Of a stretch of DNA of 12,724 nt, positions 1 to 7,673 are shown one piece after another. A model generated the notes under the pieces. That model ran no database searches. It saw only the letters and a program-made list of their open reading frames with translations, and was not told the origin of the DNA. The stretch is from TMED14 sp041158165 (lineage in GTDB: Bacteria; Bacteroidota; Bacteroidia; Flavobacteriales; Schleiferiaceae). Every line of letters starts with the position of its first letter. The stretch's first letter is position 1. Made by a program: the position numbers and the translations under genes. Location of the stretch: the NCBI GenBank assembly GCA_041158165.1, contig JBEBBW010000042.1:1-12724 (forward strand). The letters are read 5' to 3'.

Positions 1-114
1 ATAAAGGCGGTCGGGTTGGCGACTCCACTCGGGCTCGCCCATGGAGGCCTCAAGGGACTGGAGAAAAAAGCGTTGGAGGCGTTCGACCGACTGCATAGCA
101 AGGGAGTGTTTTAG
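1..114 (+). CDS. Unidentified protein, C-terminal 37 residues only (5' end outside window)
   Basis: Frame 1 is open from the first base and stops at TAG 112-114. It encodes 37 residues ending in EAFDRLHSKGVF. The tail is lysine- and leucine-rich and looks like a soluble amphipathic helix ending (GLEKKALEAF). Most third codon positions are G or C, as in the neighbouring genes, and the frame stops just before the hairpin that separates it from the convergent rfbA. These points support real coding, but the fragment is too short to name a family. No domain, signal peptide or membrane segment is visible in this part. It could be a chance open frame. Confidence 0.5.
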   Translation: MKAVGLATPLGLAHGGLKGLEKKALEAFDRLHSKGVF

Positions 115-117
115 TGC

Positions 118-137
118 AACGCCCCACGGGGGCGCTT
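118..137. terminator. Hairpin between convergent genes, possible bidirectional terminator
   Basis: A 6-bp GC stem (CGCCCC at 120-125 with GGGGCG at 129-134) closes an ACG loop. It lies in the 26-base gap between the plus-strand stop at 114 and the rfbA stop at 141. AA before and TT after the stem could extend it past a one-base bulge. Neither strand has a long T run after the stem, so this is a weak intrinsic terminator at best. Its position between two convergent stops is the main support. Confidence 0.4.
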
Positions 138-140
138 GGT

Positions 141-1001
141 TCAGCGGAGCAGCGAGCGCAGGTAGGCTCCGTAGCCGCTCTTGACGAGCGGTGCGGCCAG
201 GCGCTCGAGCTGGGCCGCGTCGATAAAGCCTTGGCGAAAGGCCACCTCTTCGATACAGCCCACCTTGAGACCCTGACGGCGCTCAATGATCTGCACGAAC
301 TGGGCGGCTTCCATCAGGCTCTCGAAGGTCCCGGTGTCGAGCCAGGCGGTTCCGCGGTCCATGATCTGGACGCTGAGCTCGCCGCGACGCAGGTACTCGC
401 GGTTCACGTCGGTGATTTCGTACTCTCCGCGCGCCGAAGGCTTGAGGTTGGCGGCGATTTCAATGACTTGGTTGTCGTAGAAGTACAGCCCGGGCACAGC
501 GTAGTTGCTTTTGGGCTGCGCGGGCTTCTCTTCGATCGACAGCGCCTTGCCCTGGGCGTCGAACTCGACCACGCCGTAGCGCTCAGGGTCGCTCACCGGG
601 TAGGCAAACACCACGCCGCCCTGGGGGTTAGCTGAGGCCTGAAGGATGCTTGGCATCTGGGTTCCGTAGAAAATATTGTCGCCCAAAACCAGCGCCACGG
701 CGTCGTCGCCGACGAAGTCGCGGCCTAAAACAAAAGCCTGCGCGAGGCCGTTGGGCTCGTGCTGCACGGTGTACTCGAAGCGGCATCCGAGCTGCGAACC
801 GTCGCCCAGCAGCTTGTGGAACAGCGGCGCGTCGTGCGGTGTAGTGATGAGCAGGATTTCGCGAATCCCGGCCTCCATAAGCGTGGAAAGCGGGTAGTAA
901 ATCATCGGCTTGTCGTACACCGGCATCAGCTGCTTGCTGATGCTGTGGGTAAGCGGATGGAGTCGGGTGCCGGAACCGCCGGCGAGGATAATGCCTTTCA
1001 T
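141..1001 (-). CDS. rfbA: Glucose-1-phosphate thymidylyltransferase
   Basis: This enzyme makes dTDP-glucose and pyrophosphate from dTTP and glucose-1-phosphate, the first committed step of dTDP-L-rhamnose synthesis for surface polysaccharides. It acts in the cytoplasm. The 286 residues match the usual length of about 290. The nucleotide-binding signature GGSGTRLHPLT (8-18) is followed by K23, LGDN (106-109, metal-binding Asp108), EEKP (157-160), NYAVPGLYFYD (166-176), EITDVN (195-200) and WLDTGT (220-225). The C-terminal part resembles the closing helices of the RmlA family. The ATG lies only 3 bases after the stop of the upstream exporter gene and has no clear Shine-Dalgarno site, so co-transcription and coupled translation are likely. 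The companion genes rfbB, rfbC and rfbD are not in the window. It is the last gene of the minus-strand run, before a hairpin. Confidence 0.97.
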   Translation of the reverse strand: MKGIILAGGSGTRLHPLTHSISKQLMPVYDKPMIYYPLSTLMEAGIREILLITTPHDAPLFHKLLGDGSQLGCRFEYTVQHEPNGLAQAFVLGRDFVGDDAVALVLGDNIFYGTQMPSILQASANPQGGVVFAYPVSDPERYGVVEFDAQGKALSIEEKPAQPKSNYAVPGLYFYDNQVIEIAANLKPSARGEYEITDVNREYLRRGELSVQIMDRGTAWLDTGTFESLMEAAQFVQIIERRQGLKVGCIEEVAFRQGFIDAAQLERLAAPLVKSGYGAYLRSLLR

Positions 1002-1004
1002 GTC

Positions 1005-3362
1005 TTATTCGTCGCCTTCAGAAAGTTCGGCCAAGGACTTCTCTTGCTCTTTGGCCGACATGACGCGGTCGAGCGACATGAGCAGCGACGGCAGCAAGAG
1101 TAAGTTGGAGAACATGGCAAAGCCTAAAGTAATCGACACGAGCAAGCCGAGCGCTTGAGTTCCTCCAAAATTTGAGGCTAAAAAGATCATAAATCCGGCA
1201 AAGAGCACGACCGACGTGTAGAACATGCTCACGCCCGACTCCCGAATCGCGATGAGGGCCGCCTTGCCAATGTTCCCGCCGTTGACCAAAAGCTCTTGGC
1301 GGTAGCGCGACAGCAAGTGGAGGGTGTCGTCAACCGAAATTCCGAACGCAATAGAGAAAATGAGCACCGTCGAGGGCTTCACCGGAATGCCAAACCAGCC
1401 CATGATGCCGGCGGTCATGATCAGGGGAAGCAAGTTGGGGAGAATGGCGACCACCATCATGCGCCACGAACGAAAGAGCCCGGCCATAAGTAGCGAAATC
1501 ACCACGACCGCAAAAATTAAGCTCATGATGAGGTTGTCGATGAGGTATTCCGTGGAACGCAGAAAGATGAGTCCGGCTCCAGAAAACGACACGTCGACTT
1601 TTTCGCGATCAAAAATTTGGTCGGCGTTGTGCTGAATGGCCTTGACCACCTTTACCATTTCGGGGCGCGGAAGGTCGCGTACCTGAACGGTGATGCGCAT
1701 CCGCCGTCCGTCCTTGCTCACCAAACCCGAGGTTAGGGCGGCGTTGGCGTCGGCAGCGCCCGACGGGAGAAGCGCGGCAATTTGCCGACGCTCTGAGGCC
1801 GAAGGAAGTTCATAAAACTCGGGGAGTCCGCCATAAAATGCTTGGCGGCCAAACTTCATAAAATCAACAGCACTCAGGCTGCGCGACATGTTGGGCAACG
1901 TGTCAAGGGAGCGCTGAAACTCCTCAACTTGGCGGAGCACGGCCGACGAGTTCACGCCCCCGGCCTCGCGGGTGTCCAGCACGACCTCGAGCGGAATTAC
2001 GCCTCCGAGCTCTTGCTCAAAAAAGCGCATCTGCTGCACCAGCGGGTCGCTGGGGTTAATGTCGGTGGTGATGTTCCCTGTGGTTTGCATGCGCAGCATG
2101 CCGATGGCGCCGGCTGCCGCCAGGCTTAGGGCGCCCACGTACACCCACTTGCGGTGGTGCTGGGCGACGCGCTCGAGCCACGCTACGCCTTCCCTCAACC
2201 ATTTTTGGTCCAGGTGCTTGTAGTGCTGCGGACGCGGAGCGGGCAGCCAGCTGTAGAGCACCGGTAATATGGTGATAGACAGGATGTAAACGACAATGAT
2301 GTTAATCGTGGCCGCCACCCCGAAGTGCACCAACGCATCGCTCGAAGTCAGCGTAAACGTCGAAAAACCAAGCGCCGTGGTCAAGTTGGTCAGCAGCGCA
2401 ACTCCGCCAATTTTCTTCACCGTGTGCTGTACCGCGGCGTCGACATCTTGATCTCGAGCGTACTCCTGGTGGTACTTGTTAATGAAGAAAATGCAGTTGG
2501 GCACCACAATCACAATGAGCAGCGGGGGAATCAACGCACTAAACAACGTCAGCTTGTAGCCAAGGGCGCCGAGCACCCCAAACGAGCCGACAACGCCTAC
2601 TCCAACCACCGCCAAGGCGATTAGCGCTGCACGGGTGCTGCGCATCATGGCAAACATGATGATCAACGTAACGACTGCGGTGAGCCCTAGGAAGAGGTTG
2701 ATTTCTGACTTGATGCTGCGGGCGTTGACCATGCGCAGGTAGGGCACCCCCGAAATCTGCACGTCGATTCCGGTGCGGCGCTCGAACTTCTTGGCTTCGG
2801 CCGTGATGCGGTCGATCATCGGGAAGAACAGCTTGCTGTAGTTCGCCGTGTCGCTGATGCGCACCGCCATAAGCTGGGTGTTGCCGTCGTGGCTGTTCAT
2901 CAACCCGTGGTAGACGGGCAGTTCATTGAGCTCTGCTTTGAGGGTATCGGCCTCAGCACGGGTGTCAATTCGGCCGTCGAAAATGGGATGTGCCTCAAAC
3001 CGATCGGTCGAGTCGGGTCCCAAATACAGCGTAACGGCGTTGTGCCACGACAGCACATTGAGGACCTCGGGGGTTGCCTCAATGTTCTTGGCCATCTCGT
3101 TCCACGAGTTCAAAATGTAGGGCGTGAACATCGCGCGGTCGTGGGCAGCCAAAAAGACGACGCCTCCACTGCCCTGCTCGAAATGCTTGTTCAGGTCGAC
3201 GAATTCAGTGTAGACGCTGTCGTCCTCGGGAAGCATGCGCGCAAAGTGGTAGCTGACCTCCACATTGCGGCCCAGGTAGGCCATAATGAGCACGTAGGCG
3301 ACCCAAAAGGCTAAGACCCCACGGCGGTTTCTACGTAAAAATTGCCCGAGTTTTTCCCACAT
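1005..3362 (-). CDS. RND superfamily (MMPL-type) membrane exporter
   Basis: A 785-residue inner-membrane protein with duplicated RND/MMPL architecture. TM1 (about 14-30) precedes a large extracytoplasmic loop (31-220) and five helices (about 221-369). The pattern then repeats: TM7 (about 407-423), a loop (424-607), and five helices (608-759). TM10 carries the acidic pair Asp678-Asp679 in GISVDDTLHLLSRY, the place of the RND proton relay. The matching first-half segment (VVPNCIFFINKYHQE, about 287-301) has no acidic residue in the membrane. Family members move lipids or other hydrophobic molecules; the substrate here is unknown. I chose ATG 3362. A TTG three codons upstream (3371) is in frame but falls inside a promoter-like TACCTTTG. 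The gene follows the cyclase-family gene by 19 bases and precedes rfbA by 3. No adaptor or outer-membrane channel gene is adjacent, which fits the MMPL type better than a tripartite pump. Confidence 0.88.
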   Translation of the reverse strand: MWEKLGQFLRRNRRGVLAFWVAYVLIMAYLGRNVEVSYHFARMLPEDDSVYTEFVDLNKHFEQGSGGVVFLAAHDRAMFTPYILNSWNEMAKNIEATPEVLNVLSWHNAVTLYLGPDSTDRFEAHPIFDGRIDTRAEADTLKAELNELPVYHGLMNSHDGNTQLMAVRISDTANYSKLFFPMIDRITAEAKKFERRTGIDVQISGVPYLRMVNARSIKSEINLFLGLTAVVTLIIMFAMMRSTRAALIALAVVGVGVVGSFGVLGALGYKLTLFSALIPPLLIVIVVPNCIFFINKYHQEYARDQDVDAAVQHTVKKIGGVALLTNLTTALGFSTFTLTSSDALVHFGVAATINIIVVYILSITILPVLYSWLPAPRPQHYKHLDQKWLREGVAWLERVAQHHRKWVYVGALSLAAAGAIGMLRMQTTGNITTDINPSDPLVQQMRFFEQELGGVIPLEVVLDTREAGGVNSSAVLRQVEEFQRSLDTLPNMSRSLSAVDFMKFGRQAFYGGLPEFYELPSASERRQIAALLPSGAADANAALTSGLVSKDGRRMRITVQVRDLPRPEMVKVVKAIQHNADQIFDREKVDVSFSGAGLIFLRSTEYLIDNLIMSLIFAVVVISLLMAGLFRSWRMMVVAILPNLLPLIMTAGIMGWFGIPVKPSTVLIFSIAFGISVDDTLHLLSRYRQELLVNGGNIGKAALIAIRESGVSMFYTSVVLFAGFMIFLASNFGGTQALGLLVSITLGFAMFSNLLLLPSLLMSLDRVMSAKEQEKSLAELSEGDE

Positions 3363-3368
3363 AATGGG

Positions 3369-3376
3369 CAAAGGTA
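3369..3376 (-). promoter_or_regulatory. Bacteroidota -7 promoter element before the exporter gene
   Basis: On the minus strand the 19 bases between the cyclase-family stop and the exporter ATG contain TACCTTTG, an exact match to TAnnTTTG. Six bases separate it from the ATG at 3362, so transcription from it would start at or within a few bases of the start codon (leaderless). No TTTG-like -33 element is visible at 19-21 bases upstream; the nearest lies about 26 bases away. Strength is therefore uncertain. Confidence 0.5.
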
Positions 3377-3381
3377 GCAGT

Positions 3382-4077
3382 TTATTGCGGCTCGGCGGGG
3401 AACAAAATGGGTCGGCTCGGAACCGCGTCTCCGTGCATCGGCGCCAAGCTCAAATTGAGCATGAAGCGGCCCTCTGGGCATTCGCTCGGAACATGAATAA
3501 GCTCGGTAATGCTCGCTTTGGGGTGGCGGGCGTCTTCGCGTCGCGTCGAGCCCGCGGGCAGCCCCCAAAACGCGCGGTGGGCCGCCAGGGCTCCGCCGTC
3601 TTCTTCGGGGTCGACGCTGGGCAAGTCGATGAGCAGGTGGCGAACCCCGCGATCGGCCAACCACGCAAGGGCTGCGGGCTCCACCGCAGGGGGATCGGTT
3701 TGCCGCCAATCCCGCTGGGTTAGGTCGCCCTGTTGGGTCGACAGCACGAGGGCGTCGTAGTCGGTTTCAGCGGCCGCGCTTCCTTTGAGCTGGTCCAGGG
3801 TGAGCAAGCGCTCCATCGGAATTCGCACTACCCGGGCCCGCATCCACGGCGAAATTCCGAGCTGCACCGCGTGAACCGATTCGCGCACCACATGGCCCAC
3901 CGACTCGGTGTGGGTTCCGTGGGCGTGGGGGTTAAAGTGCACGTCAAAAAAGTTGACGCTGCCACCTTGGGCGACGTCGCCCACCCAGTCGCCCATGCGC
4001 ACCGCTTCGCGGCGCGGACCGTCAATGTACCATGCCCTGGGGCGCCCGAATTCCACGGGAATACTCAAGTCGAACAT
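3382..4077 (-). CDS. Cyclase-family metal-dependent hydrolase (kynurenine formamidase-like fold)
   Basis: A 231-residue cytoplasmic protein without signal peptide or membrane helix. It opens with FDLSIPVEF, the typical start of the cyclase family that includes bacterial kynurenine formamidase KynB. Residues 49-63 hold NPHAHGTHTESVGHV, matching the metal-binding core HxGTHxD but with the first His one place earlier and Glu replacing Asp. Further family-like segments are DYDALVLST (about 127-135), RGVRHLLIDLPSVDP (about 164-178) and the C-terminal TELIHVP. The substrate cannot be read from sequence: members hydrolyse N-formylkynurenine, isatin and other amides or cyclic compounds. The start ATG 4077 lies 18 bases after the hemW stop and 4 bases after a -7-like box. 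An aldehyde dehydrogenase of possible tryptophan breakdown lies 5 kb away, but nothing links the two directly. Confidence 0.82.
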   Translation of the reverse strand: MFDLSIPVEFGRPRAWYIDGPRREAVRMGDWVGDVAQGGSVNFFDVHFNPHAHGTHTESVGHVVRESVHAVQLGISPWMRARVVRIPMERLLTLDQLKGSAAAETDYDALVLSTQQGDLTQRDWRQTDPPAVEPAALAWLADRGVRHLLIDLPSVDPEEDGGALAAHRAFWGLPAGSTRREDARHPKASITELIHVPSECPEGRFMLNLSLAPMHGDAVPSRPILFPAEPQ

Positions 4078-4081
4078 GACG

Positions 4082-4089
4082 CGAAGCTA
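4082..4089 (-). promoter_or_regulatory. -7-like promoter element before the cyclase-family gene
   Basis: TAGCTTCG on the minus strand matches TAnnTTTG except for C at position 7. It ends 4 bases before the ATG at 4077, inside the 18-base gap after the hemW stop. If used, the transcript would be leaderless or nearly so. No convincing -33 element was found. Confidence 0.35.
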
Positions 4090-4095
4090 ACCGAA

Positions 4096-5232
4096 TCAGG
4101 CGTGCACGCCAAACGCGTCGGCCGCCACGGCGTCTGCCCAAAGCCAGCCCTCCCCCGTGAGGCGCCAACCCTCAGGATCTGAGGTTAAAAATCCCTGGGC
4201 GATCCACTTGGACCATACGCGGTCGAGGTCGCGCCCCGCCGCGGCAGCGCGGGGCAAGCCTTCAGCCCGGCGAAGCTGGGTGAGCAGCTGCTCGTGAAAG
4301 CGCTCCTGGTCGGTGAGGACTTCGAGCTCGAACCAATCGTCGCTTCCGCCCGAAGTCAGCGCGCGCTGGTACACCGGGTTGCTGCGCACGTTGGCCCGTC
4401 GGGTAGCCGCGCCGTCAAACGAGTGGGCTCCGGGGCCCAGCCCGACGTAGGGGGCGCCGTTCCAGTAGCTGCTGTTGTGGACCGCCCGTCGCCCCGGCTG
4501 CGCGTAGTTGCTCACCTCGTAGGCTTCCCAGCCCTGGCGCTCGAGTTCGGCGCGGAACCACATAAAATCCTCGGCCGCTCGCTCGTCGCGCGGAGCCTCG
4601 CTCCGCCCTTTGGCCACGTCGTGGGCCAGCGCCGTTCGGGGCTCGACCGTCAGGGCGTAGGCGGACAGATGCGGCGTGCCCAGCTCGAGAGCGCGGCCCA
4701 CCTGCTCCTGCCATTCGCCGAGGCTGCTGCCCGGAAGCCCATAAATCAAGTCCAAGCTAAGGTTGGCAAAGCCGGCGTCCTGGGCGCGCCGAACGGAATC
4801 TTCGGCATCGCGACCGCGGTGCGGACGCCCCATCCAGTCGAGGCGGTCGTCGCGAAAGCTCTGCACGCCCACGCTGAGCCGGTTGAATCCAGCCGTGCCC
4901 CAGAGCGCGAGCCGGTCCGCACTGACGTCTTCGGGGTTGACCTCGAGGGTGCATTCAGCGCCCTCCGCCAGCTCGATGCGGGACCGGATGGCCTCGTTGA
5001 GCGTCAAAAATTCCGCGTCGGGAAGCACACTTGGCGTGCCGCCGCCCCAGTAGAGGGTTTGGGCCGGCATGCCCTGGGGTAGCCGAAGGTCCGCCTCGCG
5101 CACCATGGCCTCGACGACGCCCGGAATTTGCCGCAGTACGGTTGAAAAATGAAAATCGCAGTAGCGGCAGGCGTGTCGGCAAAACGGAACGTGGACGTAG
5201 ATTCCGCCCGCCGTCGGCAAGGGCGCACTCAC
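4096..5232 (-). CDS. hemW: Radical SAM heme chaperone HemW
   Basis: HemW resembles oxygen-independent coproporphyrinogen III oxidase (HemN) but acts as a heme-binding insertion factor in characterised cases. The radical-SAM cluster motif is near the N terminus (GIYVHVPFC..ACRYC, Cys18, Cys22, Cys25), preceding FHFST, which is typical of Bacteroidota HemW. It is followed by LYWGGGTPS, LEVNPEDV, LSVGVQSF, LDLIYGLPG and the C-terminal HemN-type segment HNSSYWNGAPYVGLGPGAHSF. I place the start at GTG 5232, giving 378 residues, the normal HemW length. The frame is open 40 codons further upstream, but that part has no family resemblance and lies within the kinase gene. The GTG overlaps the kinase TGA in GTGA, so translation is probably coupled. 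Many HemN-like proteins are annotated as coproporphyrinogen oxidase, but the short N terminus favours HemW. Confidence 0.93.
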   Translation of the reverse strand: MSAPLPTAGGIYVHVPFCRHACRYCDFHFSTVLRQIPGVVEAMVREADLRLPQGMPAQTLYWGGGTPSVLPDAEFLTLNEAIRSRIELAEGAECTLEVNPEDVSADRLALWGTAGFNRLSVGVQSFRDDRLDWMGRPHRGRDAEDSVRRAQDAGFANLSLDLIYGLPGSSLGEWQEQVGRALELGTPHLSAYALTVEPRTALAHDVAKGRSEAPRDERAAEDFMWFRAELERQGWEAYEVSNYAQPGRRAVHNSSYWNGAPYVGLGPGAHSFDGAATRRANVRSNPVYQRALTSGGSDDWFELEVLTDQERFHEQLLTQLRRAEGLPRAAAAGRDLDRVWSKWIAQGFLTSDPEGWRLTGEGWLWADAVAADAFGVHA

Positions 5233-6410
5233 GGCAAGGGCAATGCTAAGCGAAACGTGGTTCCCTGGCCGGGGGCACTGTGAAGCACCTGAAGTTGGCC
5301 GCCGTGGCCCTGCACGGCGATGCGGCGCGCCAGGCTGAGGCCGAGGCCCCATCCGCGCTTTTTCGTGGTGAATCCGGGGCGGAATACCGAGCGCCGCACC
5401 TTGGCCGTCATGCCTTTACCGTTGTCTTCGACGTCCAAAACGACCTGATCGCCGACGCGGCGGGCGCGGACCTCGATGCGTCCGCGCTGGTCCGGCAGCG
5501 CGTCGACGGCGTTGCGAATGAGGTTTTCAAGCACCCAGCCGAGCAAGACGGGCTGGTAGCGCACCGCCGGGAGGCCCGGTTCTATGTCGTAGCGCAGTTC
5601 CACGCCTTTGGGCAGGCGCTTTTGGAGGTAGCTCACGCTGTGTTCCACAAGCGGGCTGAGGTCGGCCACTTCGCCCGGCTGGTCTGAGCCAATTTTTGAG
5701 AAGCGGTCGGCCACGGTTTGCAGTCGCTCCAAATCCTTGCGCACTTCAGCCAACAGCGGAAGCACGTTGGGTTGCCCCTCGGCCTCGTCTTCAAGGACCG
5801 TCAACCAGCCGTACAGCGCCGAAAGCGGCGTTCCAAGCTGGTGAGCCGTCTCGCGGGCCATTCCGGTCCACACCTGGTCTTCTTCAGCCCTGCGCGCCCG
5901 ATGAAAACCGTAGTACGACAGCGACAGAAACAGCGCCATGACGCCCAGCAGCACCCGTGGATAGGTGCGCAACTGGCCCAGGGTAGTAGACTCGTACTGG
6001 TAAATGTACTGGCTCATGCCGGGAACCAGTTCAATTTCAATGGGTTCGGCATAGGCGCCCATGCGGTCGATCCAGGCGGCGGTGTCGGCGGCTGTAGAGT
6101 CCGTCCATGCCACGTTGCGCGACGAAACCACGGTGCCGGCGTCGTCTACCAGCAGCAGCGGAATCGACTCGTTGTCTTCAATGATTTGGGTCGCAAGGGT
6201 AAGGTCGACTTCGTCGGCGGAATGAACGATGTGCTCGACGGCCATCGCCCAGCGCTCCACCTCACGGGCCTCCCTGCGCCGCAAGTTGGCCGCCAGCGTT
6301 TCGGTGTACCAAAGCGTGGCCCCCGCAATCACCACGGCAAAAAGCAGCAACCCAGCCTTCCAACGTTGGCGAAGCTGGTAAACCGAAACGACATTAAACG
6401 AGTTAAGCAT
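5229..6410 (-). CDS. Membrane sensor histidine kinase
   Basis: A 393-residue inner-membrane kinase, counting from ATG 6410. TM1 spans about 18-36, an extracytoplasmic sensor region about 37-150, and TM2 about 152-168, leading straight into the kinase core with no evident HAMP domain. The H-box ETAHQLGTPLSAL holds the phosphorylated His190. The ATPase part shows the N-box LENLIRNAVDA (294-304), VEDNGKGM (327-334), FRPGFTTKKRG (343-353) and WGLGLSL (354-360). The sensor region has no motif that reveals the signal. No response regulator is encoded in the window, so its partner is elsewhere. A GTG at 6428 in frame would add six residues, but it overlaps a -7-like promoter box, so ATG 6410 is preferred. 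The stop overlaps the hemW start by 4 bases. It is the first gene of the minus-strand run and diverges from the metallophosphoesterase gene. Confidence 0.93.
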   Translation of the reverse strand: MLNSFNVVSVYQLRQRWKAGLLLFAVVIAGATLWYTETLAANLRRREAREVERWAMAVEHIVHSADEVDLTLATQIIEDNESIPLLLVDDAGTVVSSRNVAWTDSTAADTAAWIDRMGAYAEPIEIELVPGMSQYIYQYESTTLGQLRTYPRVLLGVMALFLSLSYYGFHRARRAEEDQVWTGMARETAHQLGTPLSALYGWLTVLEDEAEGQPNVLPLLAEVRKDLERLQTVADRFSKIGSDQPGEVADLSPLVEHSVSYLQKRLPKGVELRYDIEPGLPAVRYQPVLLGWVLENLIRNAVDALPDQRGRIEVRARRVGDQVVLDVEDNGKGMTAKVRRSVFRPGFTTKKRGWGLGLSLARRIAVQGHGGQLQVLHSAPGQGTTFRLALPLP

Positions 6411-6416
6411 TTCAAG

Positions 6417-6424
6417 CGAAGGTA
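6417..6424 (-). promoter_or_regulatory. -7-like promoter element for the kinase-hemW run
   Basis: TACCTTCG on the minus strand differs from TAnnTTTG by one base and ends 6 bases before the kinase ATG at 6410. It forms the left arm of the inverted repeat AAGGT-N6-ACCTT (6419-6434) shared with the opposite promoter. A -33 element is not evident. Confidence 0.45.
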
Positions 6425-6428
6425 GCAC

Positions 6429-6436
6429 GACCTTTG
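6429..6436 (+). promoter_or_regulatory. -7-like promoter element for the metallophosphoesterase gene
   Basis: GACCTTTG on the plus strand matches TAnnTTTG except for its first base and lies 13 bases before the ATG at 6450. Only four bases separate it from the oppositely facing TACCTTCG. No clear -33 element is visible. Confidence 0.35.
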
Positions 6437-6449
6437 CACCCGTTTGTTT

Positions 6450-7667
6450 ATGCGCTCTCCCATTGCCTTTCTCTTCGTCCTGGTGCTCTACTTTGCCATG
6501 GACCTATATGTTTACCGCGGCCTGCGGACCCTCGATCCCGCGACCTGGGTCAAGCGGACGTTTATGATCGTGCACGGCCTCGGCTACGCCTATGTCCTGT
6601 ATGCGTTTTTCAAGTTTGACCCGGCCGCTCCGTCCGACGAAATCCGCCGCGGCATGCAAACGTTTATGGTGTGGTTCGTGCTGCTTTACGTGCCCAAGCT
6701 CCCCATGATCGCCCTTTGGTTGGCCGAAGACTTCGTGCGCGGGGGGGTGGCCCTGTTCGGCGCAGACGGCTGGCCCGAGCGCCGCAAAGCCATCGGCTGG
6801 ATCGGCGTGGCCTTTGGGTCCATTCCGTTTTTAAGCATTTTAGACGGTTGGCAATTTGGACGTTCGCGCTACCGAATCAAGCACCACATTGCGCGAATTC
6901 CCGGACTTCCCGAAGCGTTTCGCGGGTTCCGCATCGTTCAAATTAGCGACATCCACAGCGGCAGCTTCACCGACCCCGACGAAGTGCAAAAAGGCATTGA
7001 CGCCGTGCGCGAGGCCAACGGCGACGTGGTCGTGTTCACCGGCGACTTGGTCAACAACACAGCCGACGAAATTGAACCTTGGATGGCCCGATTTAGCCAA
7101 ATCAAGGCCCCACACGGCGTATTCAGCATTTTTGGCAACCACGACTACGGCGACTACGTGCCCTGGCCAACGCCCGAATCCAAGGAGGCCAACCTCGAGC
7201 GCCTCGCCCAAAACCACGCCGGCTTGGGCTGGACCTTGCTGCGCAACGAGCGTGCGGTCCTGCGCAAGGAGGGCGCAGAACTCGAACTGCTGGGCATCGA
7301 AAACTGGGGCCTTCCGCCCTTCCCGCAGTACGGACGCCTCGACGAAACGCTCGCGCTGTGCCCGGATCCCGCTACGCCCAAGATTTTGCTGAGCCACGAC
7401 CCGTCGCACTTTGATGCCGAAGTGCTTCCCAACCCTGCCAACATCGCGTTGACCTTGAGCGGACACACCCACGGAATGCAGTTTGGCATTGAAATCCCGG
7501 GCTGGTTCAAGTGGAGCCCGGTCAAGTGGAAGTACCCACGCTGGGACGGCGCCTACCCCGTGGGCACCAAAACCCTTTATGTCAACCGTGGATTTGGCTA
7601 CCTTGCGTTCCCCGGCCGCGTGGGTATGTGGCCTGAAATCACTGTTCACGAACTCCAATCCGCCTAA
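6450..7667 (+). CDS. Membrane-anchored calcineurin-like metallophosphoesterase
   Basis: A 405-residue protein with an N-terminal membrane part (helices near 4-20, 38-54, 71-91 and 114-131) and a C-terminal metallophosphoesterase domain of the YaeI/YkuE type. The dinuclear metal site is complete: SDIHSG (Asp167, His169), TGDLVNN (Asp199), FGNHDYGD (Asn230, His231), LLSHDPSH (His316) and SGHTHG (His339, His341). Relatives with this arrangement include lipid-pyrophosphate hydrolases such as UDP-diacylglucosamine hydrolases and phosphodiesterases of unknown substrate; no substrate can be assigned here. The start is ATG 6450. A TTG at 6444 in frame would add two residues without gain. It diverges from the kinase gene and is followed after 6 bases by the secreted CxxCH gene, so the two probably form an operon. 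Confidence 0.92.
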   Translation: MRSPIAFLFVLVLYFAMDLYVYRGLRTLDPATWVKRTFMIVHGLGYAYVLYAFFKFDPAAPSDEIRRGMQTFMVWFVLLYVPKLPMIALWLAEDFVRGGVALFGADGWPERRKAIGWIGVAFGSIPFLSILDGWQFGRSRYRIKHHIARIPGLPEAFRGFRIVQISDIHSGSFTDPDEVQKGIDAVREANGDVVVFTGDLVNNTADEIEPWMARFSQIKAPHGVFSIFGNHDYGDYVPWPTPESKEANLERLAQNHAGLGWTLLRNERAVLRKEGAELELLGIENWGLPPFPQYGRLDETLALCPDPATPKILLSHDPSHFDAEVLPNPANIALTLSGHTHGMQFGIEIPGWFKWSPVKWKYPRWDGAYPVGTKTLYVNRGFGYLAFPGRVGMWPEITVHELQSA

Positions 7668-7673
7668 CTCCCG

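Noticed and set aside
114..635. Plus-strand open frame antisense to rfbA
   Set aside because: It overlaps the strongly conserved rfbA on the opposite strand and begins inside the convergent spacer; no motif supports it.
4294..5082. 262-codon plus-strand open frame inside hemW
   Set aside because: It is fully antisense to hemW, which has all radical-SAM motifs. The translation shows no recognisable domain.
5233..5352. 40-codon upstream extension of hemW
   Set aside because: The extra residues are Pro/Arg-rich, unlike any HemW N terminus, and lie within the kinase gene. The GTGA junction gives the usual length.
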